64,000 nt of DNA from Saccharospirillaceae bacterium (lineage in GTDB: Bacteria > Pseudomonadota > Gammaproteobacteria > Pseudomonadales > Oceanobacteraceae), in the NCBI GenBank assembly GCA_021208685.1, contig JAJOJJ010000014.1, positions 113,380-177,379 on the forward strand. The letters run 5' to 3'. Positions 55,493-64,000 of this stretch are shown here, piece by piece. The first letter of the stretch is position 1. Each line of letters begins with the position of its first letter. The position numbers and the translations under genes are program-made. Under the pieces are notes generated by a model that saw only the letters and a list, made by a program, of their open reading frames with translations, was not told the DNA's origin and ran no database searches.

Positions 55493-55728
55493 AACCATCC
55501 GGTTATATTCTTGACCCGCATCAGTAACTTGCCCGAGCAGCCCGCTATCATCCTCTGCTGGCATGCCCATAAGGCGGCCGTTACAAGCCACAGACGTAAC
55601 AACCACTATGCTTATTCCAAACAATGCTTAGAACCGAAAAAAACCTTCTTGTCCGAAATAACACAGTTTTGGGATAATGCGCGCCCATTTTTTAATATCG
55701 ACGGTACACTTGTGCTGCGGAGCCATTG

Positions 55729-56310
55729 ATGACTGACTATCTGCTGATTCTGGTAAGCACCATTCTGGTCAACAACTTCGTGCTGGTGCAGTTCCTCGGC
55801 CTCTGTCCTTTTATGGGTGTATCCAACAAGCTGGAAACCGCCATCGGTATGGGCGCGGCCACCACCTTCGTGCTGACGCTGGCATCGGTGTGCAGCTATC
55901 TGGTGTACACCTACCTGCTGATTCCGCTGGATCTGGCCTACCTGAAAACCATCAGTTTTATCATGGTGATTGCCGTGGTGGTGGGCTTTACCGAGATGGC
56001 CATCCGCAAAACCAGCCCGCTGCTGTACCGCGTGCTGGGTATCTTTTTACCGCTGATTACCACCAACTGCGCGGTACTGGGTGTGGCCCTGCTGAATATC
56101 AAACGCGACAACAGCCTGGTCGAATCCATTCTGTATGGCTTTGGTGCCGCCGTGGGTTTCTCGCTGGTGATGGTGCTGTTCGCCGCCCTGCGTGAACGGG
56201 TGGCGGTCGCCGACGTGCCCAAGCCTTTTCAGGGCTCGGCCATCGCTATGCTCACTGCCGGGTTAATGTCGCTGGCGTTCTTAGGCTTTACCGGTCTGGT
56301 CAGTATTTAG
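55729..56310 (+). CDS. rsxA: RsxA/RnfA membrane subunit
   Basis: A 193-residue membrane protein (six helices) starting [20 protein letters not shown]. Family motifs are [15 protein letters not shown] and [15 protein letters not shown] (Cys ligands of the membrane Fe-S cluster shared with RsxE). It is the first subunit of the Rnf/Rsx complex, which links ferredoxin/NADH electron transfer to ion pumping and, in enterics, keeps SoxR reduced. The ATG at 55729 is used; a TTG one codon upstream is not needed. Confidence 0.96.
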   Translation: MTDYLLILVSTILVNNFVLVQFLGLCPFMGVSNKLETAIGMGAATTFVLTLASVCSYLVYTYLLIPLDLAYLKTISFIMVIAVVVGFTEMAIRKTSPLLYRVLGIFLPLITTNCAVLGVALLNIKRDNSLVESILYGFGAAVGFSLVMVLFAALRERVAVADVPKPFQGSAIAMLTAGLMSLAFLGFTGLVSI

Positions 56311-56318
56311 GAGTTTTC

Positions 56319-56927
56319 ATGTCAGCTGCACTCTGGACCATTGTTATTGCGGTCGGCCTGCTGGCCGTTCTGGCGGTTATTTTTGGTGCCGTTCTGGGTT
56401 TTGCCGCCATCCGCTTTAAAGTGGAAGGCAACCCGATTGTCGATCAGATCAACAACCTGCTGCCGCAGACCCAGTGTGGTCAGTGCGGCTATCCGGGCTG
56501 TAAGCCTTACGCCGAAGCCATTGCCGGTGGTGAAAAAATCAACAAATGCCCACCCGGCGGCGAAGGCACGATTCAGTCGTTGGCCGATCTGCTTGGCGTA
56601 GAGCCTGAGCCGCTGGACGCTGAACACGGTGCCGAAAAAGCCGTACCCACCGTTGCCTTTATCCGTGAAGACGAGTGCATTGGCTGCACCAAGTGCATTC
56701 AGGCCTGCCCGGTCGATGCCATTCTCGGCGCCGCCAAGCAGATGCATACCGTCATTGCCGACGAATGCACCGGCTGTGACCTGTGTGTGGAGCCCTGCCC
56801 GGTTGACTGTATCGACATGATTCCGGTCAGTGTCGATAAGTCCAACTGGTACTGGCAGGCCCCGACCTCAGGCGTCGAACTGATTGCCACCGACCGTCAT
56901 CACCATCTGGCCGGAGACGCCGCATGA
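56319..56927 (+). CDS. rsxB: RsxB/RnfB ferredoxin subunit
   Basis: A 202-residue iron-sulfur protein with an N-terminal membrane helix ([20 protein letters not shown]). The cluster motif [16 protein letters not shown] follows at about residue 50, then two 4Fe-4S ferredoxin motifs ([32 protein letters not shown]). It carries electrons into the complex. It follows rsxA after 8 bp and overlaps rsxC by 4 bp. Confidence 0.96.
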   Translation: MSAALWTIVIAVGLLAVLAVIFGAVLGFAAIRFKVEGNPIVDQINNLLPQTQCGQCGYPGCKPYAEAIAGGEKINKCPPGGEGTIQSLADLLGVEPEPLDAEHGAEKAVPTVAFIREDECIGCTKCIQACPVDAILGAAKQMHTVIADECTGCDLCVEPCPVDCIDMIPVSVDKSNWYWQAPTSGVELIATDRHHHLAGDAA

Positions 56928-59217
56928 CCAACCTGATTCGCCTGCACAATTTTGATGGCGGTATTCATCCGGCAGAAAACAAAGCCCAGTCCACCGCCAC
57001 GCCGATACAACATGCCAGCCTGCCCGCCGAGCTGGTACTGCCGCTGCACCAGCATATTGGTGCCGCCGCCAAGCCACTTGTAAGGGCCGGTGACCAGGTA
57101 TTAAAAGGCCAGCTGATTGCCGCCGCCGATGGCTTTGTCTCGGTGCCGCTGCACGCGCCAACCTCAGGCACCGTCGCCGCCGTTGAGCCGCGCGCCGTGC
57201 CGCACGCTTCCGGCCTGCAGGAAGACTGCATTGTGATTATTCCCGATGGTGCCGAGCGCTGGACTGAACACCAGAGCCTGTATCAGCAACTGGGCCTTGA
57301 GCATCTGAGCGATATCAGCCCGCGCCAGCTGACCGAACATATCCGCCAATGCGGTATTGCCGGTATGGGCGGCGCCGGTTTCCCCACCGCCGTTAAGCTG
57401 AGCACCGGCCAGCGCGAGATTCACACCCTGATTCTGAACGGTGCCGAGTGTGAACCGTACATCACCGCCGATGACATGCTGATGCGCGAGCGTGCGTCTG
57501 AGGTCATTCAGGGCGCGCAGATTCTGCTGCATATTCTTGGCGCCAAAGGCTGCATGATCGGCGTTGAAGACAACAAACCGCAAGCCATTGCCGCCCTGAA
57601 TAGCGCGCTGGTTGAGCTGGGCGAAGAGCACCATATCGATGTGGTGACCATTCCCACCAAATACCCGTCCGGTGGTGAAAAACAGCTGATCAAAATTTTA
57701 ACCGGCGAAGAAGTCCCGGCCGGTGGCATTCCTGCCGACCTCGGTCTGGTGTGTCAGAACGTCGGCACCGCGGCGGCGGTTTACCGCGCCGTCGCCTTTG
57801 GCGAGCCACTGATTTCGCGCATCACCACCTTAACCGGTGACGCTCTGCAACAGCCCGGCAACTGGGAAGTTTTAATCGGCACCCCGGTCAGCCACCTGCT
57901 GCAACTGGCCGGCTACCAGCCACAAAAGCGCGAACGCGTGATTATGGGGGGGCCATGATGGGCTTTGCCCTGCCCGGTCTCGAATTACCGGTTACCAAAA
58001 CCAGCAACTGTCTGCTGGCACCGACCGAAAAAGAATTACCGCCCAATGATATCGCCATGGCCTGTATCCGCTGTGGCATGTGCGCCGACGCCTGCCCGGC
58101 GGAGCTTCTCCCCCAGCAGCTGTACTGGTTCAGCAAGAGTCAGGAGTTTGATAAAGCCGAACAGCACAATATTTTCGACTGCATCGAATGCGGCGCCTGC
58201 TCTTACGTGTGCCCGAGCCATATTCCGCTGGTGCAGTATTACCGTTACGCCAAAGGCGCCATCCGCGAAGAGCGCGCCGCCCAGGCCAAGGCTGAGCGCG
58301 CACGCCTGCGCTTTGAAGAGCGTCTGGCCCGTCAGGAACGCGAAGTCGCCGAAAAAGAAGCCAAACGAAAAGCCCGTGCCGAAGCGGCGGCTAAAGCTCA
58401 GGCCGCCAAGCCTGCGGTCGCCGCAGACAGCGCAGCCGCTGCAAATATGGCTGACAGCAACGCTGCTTCAGACAGCAACGCCGAGCTGGAAAAACTGCAG
58501 AAGCAGTTCGATGCCGCGCAAAGCGCACTGGCGAAAACCAAAGAAAAACTGGAAGCCGCCCGTGCCGACGAAAGCATGGCCGACAAGCTGCCGTTATTTG
58601 AAAGCGCACTGAATAAAACCCAGGACAAAATCAAAGACCTGGCCAAACAGCTCGCGGCCGCGAAAAAAGCCGCCAAAGCCGCACCGGCAGCTACCTCTGC
58701 TGCAACCGACACCGACAAAGGCGACCCGAATTCGCCGGAGCGTTTAAAGCGTAAATGGGAAACCGCTCAGGCACGACTGGATACTGCGCTCAAGCGTCTG
58801 GCCGAAGCCAAAGAACAGGGGCTGGATACCGTTGACGCGCTGCAGACCGGTGTTGATAAGCAGCAGGAACGGGTGAATGAAGCCAAAGCGGCTTACGATG
58901 CGTCTGTCGCTGATGGCGCTGCGGCCGGTGCTACTGTCGATGGAAGTTCTGCCTCACAGGCAACAGGCGCTCAGACTGCTGATAATAACGCCGCCGATCA
59001 GGCCGCCAATATCGAAGCGCTGAACAAGAAGATCCTTGCCCAGCAAGACCGGGTGGCAAAAATGCAGGAGCGTCTGGATATGGCCAAAGCCGAAGGGCTG
59101 GACACCGTGGATGCCCTGACCCTCGGCGTACAGAAACAGCAGGATAAACTATTGCAACTGCAACAGGAGCTGGCCGCCCTTGCGCCGGCCGGCACAACAT
59201 CGAACGAGGCGTCCTGA
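56924..59217 (+). pseudogene. rsxC: RsxC/RnfC, split in two frames at a G-run
   Basis: The first frame (56924-57958) encodes the NADH/FMN-binding part (GIAGMGGAGFPTAVKLS, ILNGAECEPYITADD). It stops after VIMGGP. The second frame (57955-59217) goes straight on with [14 protein letters not shown], two 4Fe-4S motifs ([30 protein letters not shown]) and a long Ala/Lys/Glu-rich coiled tail. One extra G in the G7 run (57946-57952) would restore the single RsxC frame. As given, the stop and the next ATG overlap (ATGA), so coupled synthesis of two halves is conceivable. An indel error or fresh mutation is more likely. Confidence 0.9.
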
Positions 59218-59219
59218 CC

Positions 59220-60272
59220 ATGGGTTTGCTGACCTTATCTTCACCCCACACCCACGGCCCGAACAGCACCAGCAAGGTGATGGCGACGGTGATTCTTGCC
59301 ACCCTGCCGGGTCTGGCTGTGATTACTGTTCTGTTTGGCTGGGGCACCTTTATCAATGTGCTGCTCGCCAGTGCCACCGCGATTGCGAGCGAAGCGGCGA
59401 TTCTCAGCATCCGTAAGCGCCCGCTGGCGTTTTTCCTCAAAGACAACACCGCGCTGTTAACCGGTGTGCTCATTGGTCTGGCCCTGCCGCCATTTGCCCC
59501 CTTCTGGATTACGCTGGTGGCCACCGCGTTTGCCATCGTCTTTGCCAAGCAACTGTACGGCGGCATGGGCAACAATCCGTTTAATCCGGCCATGGTGGGT
59601 TATGCGCTGGTGCTGGTGTCGTTCCCGGTACAGATGACCACCAGCTGGGCGCTCTCAACGCAGATGTCCGGCCAGGCGACGCTGGGCTTTGCCGATACCC
59701 TGCAGGTGATTTTCAGCGGTACCGCCAGTCTGGCCGATGGTTTCAGTGGCGCTACGCCACTGGATGCTTACAAACACCTGATTGCCAAAGGCACCGCCGA
59801 CAGCGTGCTGGCCGAAGCCACCTTTAACGGCTGGCTGAACGGCGGCTGGGAATGGGTCAACCTGGCGTTTCTCGCCGGTGGTCTGGTGCTGATCTGGCGC
59901 CGTATTATCAGCTGGCACATTCCGCTGGCGATGCTGGTATCGCTCAGCCTGTGCTCGCTGATGCTGGGCTGGGATGAAGATATGTACACTCCGCTGTCGC
60001 TGCATCTGCTCAGCGGTGCCACCATGCTCGGGGCCTTTTTTATTGCCACCGACCCGGTGTCAGCCTCTACCACGCCACGTGGCAAACTGATTTACGGTGC
60101 CGGTATCGGCATTCTGCTGTACGTAATCCGCACCTGGGGGGCTTATCCGGATGCCGTGGCCTTTGCTGTGCTGCTGATGAACTTTGCTGCCCCCTTTATC
60201 GATGCCTACACCCAGCCGCGGACCTATGGTCATGCCAAAGCCAAACGCGGCCTGCCGCCAAAACAACGCTGA
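59220..60272 (+). CDS. rsxD: RsxD/RnfD membrane subunit
   Basis: A 350-residue membrane protein with ~9 helices. It has [20 protein letters not shown] near residue 110 and the flavinylation-type motif [12 protein letters not shown] (Thr in SGAT, the covalent FMN site) near 265, followed by [18 protein letters not shown]. It carries FMN and moves ions across the membrane. It starts 2 bp after rsxC. Confidence 0.96.
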   Translation: MGLLTLSSPHTHGPNSTSKVMATVILATLPGLAVITVLFGWGTFINVLLASATAIASEAAILSIRKRPLAFFLKDNTALLTGVLIGLALPPFAPFWITLVATAFAIVFAKQLYGGMGNNPFNPAMVGYALVLVSFPVQMTTSWALSTQMSGQATLGFADTLQVIFSGTASLADGFSGATPLDAYKHLIAKGTADSVLAEATFNGWLNGGWEWVNLAFLAGGLVLIWRRIISWHIPLAMLVSLSLCSLMLGWDEDMYTPLSLHLLSGATMLGAFFIATDPVSASTTPRGKLIYGAGIGILLYVIRTWGAYPDAVAFAVLLMNFAAPFIDAYTQPRTYGHAKAKRGLPPKQR

Positions 60273-60281
60273 GGAGCGGCC

Positions 60282-60950
60282 ATGAACGATTTACTGCAAT
60301 CTGTCCGTCGCAATGCCATTGGCCTTGGCCTGTTTGCCATGGTCACCGCCGGGGCCATCGCGGTGGCTCAAGTCGGCACCAAAGAGCGCATTGAACACAA
60401 TATCCTTATGGCTCAGGCCAAAGCGCTGAATGAAATTGTGCCGGCCGGCAGCTACGACAACGACCTGCTGACCGATGTGATCGCCGTCGATAACCGCTTT
60501 AATCAACAGCTGCTTGGCCCTTTGCCGGACGATGCCCGGATTCATCTGGCGCGCACCAATGGCCGGGTCACCACCGTGATTCTGCCGGTGGTGGCTCCGG
60601 ATGGTTACACCACCCAGATTGCCGTACTGGTTGGCGTACACGCCGACGGCAGCATTGCCGGTGTACGGATTATTGAACACAAAGAAACGCCGGGGCTGGG
60701 CGATAAAATCGACCGTAAAAAATCCGACTGGGTACTGGGTTTTAACGATAAAAGCCTTACCAATCCCAGCGGCGAAGGTTGGGCCGTGAAAAAAGACGGC
60801 GGTGATTTTGACCAGTTTACCGGTGCAACCATCACGCCCCGCGCCGTCGTAAAAGCGGTAAAACTGGCGCTGAAATTTTTTGAATTACATAAAAACGAAC
60901 TGCTGGGACAACGTCTGACCGAACCCCAGCATTCAGGCAGCGGAGAATAA
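60282..60950 (+). CDS. rsxG: RsxG/RnfG FMN-binding subunit
   Basis: A 222-residue protein with one N-terminal helix ([19 protein letters not shown]) and a periplasmic domain carrying the flavinylation motif [15 protein letters not shown] (Thr in TGAT). [18 protein letters not shown] is also typical. It starts 9 bp after rsxD. Confidence 0.96.
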   Translation: MNDLLQSVRRNAIGLGLFAMVTAGAIAVAQVGTKERIEHNILMAQAKALNEIVPAGSYDNDLLTDVIAVDNRFNQQLLGPLPDDARIHLARTNGRVTTVILPVVAPDGYTTQIAVLVGVHADGSIAGVRIIEHKETPGLGDKIDRKKSDWVLGFNDKSLTNPSGEGWAVKKDGGDFDQFTGATITPRAVVKAVKLALKFFELHKNELLGQRLTEPQHSGSGE

Positions 60951-60952
60951 CG

Positions 60953-61666
60953 ATGGCAACGAAATCCCTGCGCGATATCAGCCTTGATGGCTTATGGCAC
61001 AACAACCCCGCTCTGGTGCAGCTTTTAGGCCTGTGCCCGCTGCTGGCGGTGACCGGCTCGGTGGTGAACGCCCTTGGCCTGGGCCTGGCCACCATGATGG
61101 TGCTGGTCGGCTCGAATTTTTCCGTGTCGTTAATCCGCAACCACGTACCCGATGCGGTGCGTCTGCCCGCCTTTGTGATGATTATTGCCTCCTTTACCAC
61201 GGTCGCAGAGCTGGTGATGCAGGCATTCACTTACGAGTTATACGAAGTGCTGGGTATCTTTATTCCGCTGATCGTTACCAACTGTGCCATTCTTGGCCGT
61301 GCCGATGCCTTTGCCTGTAAAAACCCGATCATTCCGTCGGTGGTTGACGGATTTACCATGGCTCTGGGTTTTACCATCGTGCTGATTATTCTCGGCGCGA
61401 TGCGCGAAATTCTTGGTCAGGGCGTGATTTTCTCCGACATGCAATTACTGTTTGGCCCGGCTGCTGCCAACTGGAAAATTGAACTGGTAAAAGACTATCC
61501 CGACTTTTTATTCGCCATACTACCACCCGGTGCCTTTATGGCGATGGGGCTGCTGATTGCGCTGAAAAATATCATCGACAATAAGCTGAAAGAAAAAGCC
61601 GAAGCACAGAAAGCACCGGTTGAAGCAGGCACGAAACGGGTTCGGGTAACCGGGAAAATCAGCTGA
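60953..61666 (+). CDS. rsxE: RsxE/RnfE membrane subunit
   Basis: A 237-residue membrane protein like Rsx[41 protein letters not shown] (Cys motif) and a [11 protein letters not shown] helix. It ends with a charged cytoplasmic tail ([14 protein letters not shown]). It starts 2 bp after rsxG and is the last Rsx gene. The nth gene, which follows in E. coli, is not present; 61667-62116 is gene-free. Confidence 0.95.
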   Translation: MATKSLRDISLDGLWHNNPALVQLLGLCPLLAVTGSVVNALGLGLATMMVLVGSNFSVSLIRNHVPDAVRLPAFVMIIASFTTVAELVMQAFTYELYEVLGIFIPLIVTNCAILGRADAFACKNPIIPSVVDGFTMALGFTIVLIILGAMREILGQGVIFSDMQLLFGPAAANWKIELVKDYPDFLFAILPPGAFMAMGLLIALKNIIDNKLKEKAEAQKAPVEAGTKRVRVTGKIS

Positions 61667-61829
61667 AACAGAGACCGGACGATTCTCCCGGGTATAAAAC
61701 CGGCACACTGTCGATCAGGATATAACCGCAAGAGAAGCAGAACCCATGTTACGCCAGTTTGCAGGATGGCAAATTGGCAGGGCAGACACACAAAAAGGAG
61801 GGAGGCACAGCCCACCTGAACTGAGCCAG

Positions 61830-61921
61830 CTTTGTTGGGAATTACGGCGAAGCAATCTCCCGTCCCTATTCCCAGTCATTGAAATAAGTGTGCCGCGTTG
61901 CCGGGGCTCCTCGCACTGACC
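61830..61921. repeat. Possible decayed MITE/repeat after rsxE
   Basis: Inside the 450-bp gene-free stretch, a left part (GAAGCAATCTCCCGTCCC) and a right part (GCGTTGCCGGGGCTCCTCGC) resemble the ends of the common repeats of the type GTCATTGCGAGGAGC...GCAATCTC. The match is from memory of such repeats and not exact. The rest of the gap (61667-61829, 61922-62116) shows nothing recognisable. Confidence 0.35.
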
Positions 61922-62116
61922 ATGAATTTAAAGCATTGTGCGGATTAATTGCTATGACGGTTAAATGGCCACACGGACCAGGAAGAACAACCATCAGACG
62001 CTTCACCAACCAATCGTTATCAGACTAACAACAATGATTGTGCGCTGATGAAAAAATGTGCGGACAGACCATCCGGTCTATCCGCACTCTGGTCGCACAA
62101 CCAGATCAGCGTTTAA

Positions 62117-64000
62117 TTAAAAACGGAACGGATCAACATAACAACGACTGTTTGCCCGGCCGCCCGGCTCAGCAACTGCTGATTTGTCGGTTTCTGAGCG
62201 TTTATTTTCCAGATACTCTTCTACCAGATAACGCACACCATCCGCTTCCGTTAACTGGCGGTCGCTCAACGGTCCGTAGTTATAGACTTTAACAGGCAAC
62301 TGCCCTTCGCCAACGTAACCGTATGACAACAACTCTCCATCTTCGCCAACAGAATACGCCGTTGCAGTTTCACTGTCGGTTACGCCGTCGCCTGTTGTAT
62401 CGCTCCGGATTACCAGCTCAGTTAACAAACCATTGGTATAGCTGACACTTTGCTCTTCCGCATAAAGTTTGGGAGCTCCCTGACCAGCGTTATATTCACT
62501 CGAAAACCCGGAAACTTCACAGCGACTGAAGCGACCTGAGTCATCGTATTCGTACAGCACTTTATATACCCGAATGGCGTTATTTCCTGATTTAGGTGTA
62601 ATCGCTATTTTACGCTCAACCAAACGGCCCTGAGCATCGACGGTCTCATTGAGTTCACTGTAATACTGAGAGGTTCCGGGAACCTCATCATTATCGCCTT
62701 CAATTCTTGAGGCATAGACACGGTGGTCATTATCATTTGTGCTGAGCCAGAAATCCGACACTTTTGTTTTCACAGGTGTAAGAGCATAGTAATAATCATT
62801 TATACGTTCCAGCCCACCACTGTTGTACGTCAGCACTGAACGCGTTTTTTCAAGTTCGGTATCCGCCAGCTGAAATAACGATTCCTGCAACAGATCGCCA
62901 TTATCATTATAGGTGTAACGAACCGCAGAGCGGGATTCAAAAGTCCGATCCACATTAGCATTACTGTTAATTGAGTCTGTTATTTCACTGAGACGTACAC
63001 GTTCATCTGCGTAAACGTACTCTTTAACCGCTTCCTGAGTCATAACATTATTTACGGTTTTGCTACTGCTTTCACTGACAGGTCTGGCATAAGCGTTATA
63101 ACCGATAACAATATCATCAATATTATTGTAGTTATCGTGGTCTGCACCACTGGAATGTTTATAACCCGTCAGATTACCCAATGAGTCGTACGTTTTTTCC
63201 GTACGGCTGGCGCCACCACTGACACTGGTATTTATAGCAGTAACTTCCGCTGTATTGTTGTATTCGTAATCCCATACCGTTGAACCCACGCCAGGTCGCC
63301 CACCCAGACGAACCTGCGCCGGAATATTAATACCGGCACTGGCATACAACAGCGCCAGCGAATCGGATGGGCGCATGGCCATGGATGGTAACGTTCCTTG
63401 CTGCTGCAACTGCAGGATGCTCTTTTGTTCGGCAAACGACTCCAGCGGCACATCCAGATTCAGACCCAGATCAGCACTCAGCACAGTGTTCCAGTTACCC
63501 GATATCAAATCCAGACCATTGCTGGCATCACGGTCTGAGTCCAGCGCTAACATTAATCGCACCGTATTGGCAGCCTGATGGATGCTGCCCGCCGCGCCTT
63601 GCCATATCCGTTCCTGTTTATCTCGCAGCTGCGAATATACAGCACTGTATGATGGCGCGCGCAGTGCTGAACGTAACTCGCGCTCACTCTGCGGCAACGA
63701 ATAACGGCCATTAATGAGCGTATAAAGTGAAATCTGCGCAGCAGAAGAAGATTCACCCAAAGGAATATTTCCCAGAGTAAAGGTAATCTGCTCATCCGCT
63801 TTATATTCAAACCGGCCGCTGGCATCGGTCGTGCCGGAAAAACTGGTGGATGAATACTGCACACCGGCAACAGGCAACTGATCTTTCAGCGTCAGTAAGC
63901 CAAACGTTCTGACCGGCGTTTCACCGCCGTTGCCATCACCACCGTTGCCATCGCCACCGTTGCCATCACCGCGTTGCCATCACCGCCGTTGCCATCACCG
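62117..64000 (-). CDS. Large secreted/surface lipoprotein-like protein, partial and frameshifted at the repeat
   Basis: The frame from 63970 to 62117 encodes about 617 residues. The N-terminal end of the visible part is a Gly/Asp/Asn repeat (GGDGN units). A carboxypeptidase-regulatory-like domain follows (LKDQLPVAGVQYSS, TTDASGRFEYKADEQITF). Then comes a region with RHS/YD-like repeats (EKTYDSLGNLTGYKH, VRYTYNDNGDLLQES, YEYDDSGRFSRCEV). The gene continues beyond the window end; the TTG at 63877 is not a real start. One 14-bp unit in an otherwise 15-bp tandem repeat (near 63970) breaks the frame. Function unknown, perhaps a cell-surface protein. Confidence 0.7.
63921..64000. repeat. 15-bp tandem repeat coding GGDGN, one unit short by a base
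   Basis: Units of ACCGCCGTTGCCATC and close variants repeat at least five times up to the window end. The unit at about 63968-63981 has 14 bases (one C missing), which shifts the frame of the minus-strand protein. The total length may be larger outside the window. Confidence 0.85.

Overview
The window reads as chromosome of a marine gammaproteobacterium, most likely Oceanospirillales (Thalassolituus/Oceanobacter type). The gene families point this way (CysB, HrpA, RsxABCDGE, DnaX-YbaB-RecR-Rnd-YcgL-YcgN, YejABEF, YbfE, ApbC), as does the moderate GC content. This placement is inference from protein resemblance, not from a marker gene. No rRNA, tRNA or CRISPR array was seen.

Layout. 1-3.4 kb: end of a TerB-like gene, a Tus-family replication terminus protein, cysB divergent from a TauE/SafE exporter, and a 59-codon HTH gene. 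3.4-6.3 kb: DUF72 protein, DAHP synthase, MlaA. 6.4-9.1 kb: a four-gene hvfA-hvfB-hvfC-doxX (bufferin-like) operon whose precursor peptide carries ten EGKCG motifs. 9.2-16.6 kb: hrpA, a frameshifted fadD, an alpha/beta hydrolase and a MaoC hydratase. 16.7-32.9 kb: a long minus-strand cluster built from a TonB/AgmX-like protein, two ExbD proteins, one TolQ/ExbB protein, TPR (lipo)proteins and two outer-membrane barrel candidates. A MoxR ATPase with two VWA proteins follows. Together they look like an energised trans-envelope machine resembling the Agl-Glt core of Myxococcus. 33.5-38.9 kb: the conserved ffs-dnaX-ybaB-recR-rnd-ycgL-ycgN block. 39-46.3 kb: lipoprotein, YbfE-like regulator, Lon-family protease, hybrid histidine kinase, a repeat-rich gene-free kilobase, and apbC. 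46.4-52.8 kb: a YejABEF-like peptide importer. 53.1-55.0 kb: two integron gene cassettes with attC sites and no integrase (CALIN-like). 55.2-61.7 kb: REP-like repeats, then the complete Rnf/Rsx electron transport operon. 62.1-64.0 kb: a partial repeat-rich surface lipoprotein candidate.

Genes that work together. HvfA is probably a secreted copper-binding RiPP matured by HvfB and HvfC. The proton channel plus TonB/TPR proteins probably transmit inner-membrane energy to the outer membrane. The dnaX block supports replication and recombination. Rsx couples ferredoxin and NADH redox to an ion gradient. Yej imports peptides. The two cassette genes have features seen in nuclease or defence proteins.

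Four coding sequences (fadD, dnaX, rsxC and the last gene) each appear to lack exactly one base in a homopolymer or tandem repeat. This may be assembly error, slippage or real mutation. The dnaX case sits where other bacteria use programmed slippage, so it deserves separate attention.
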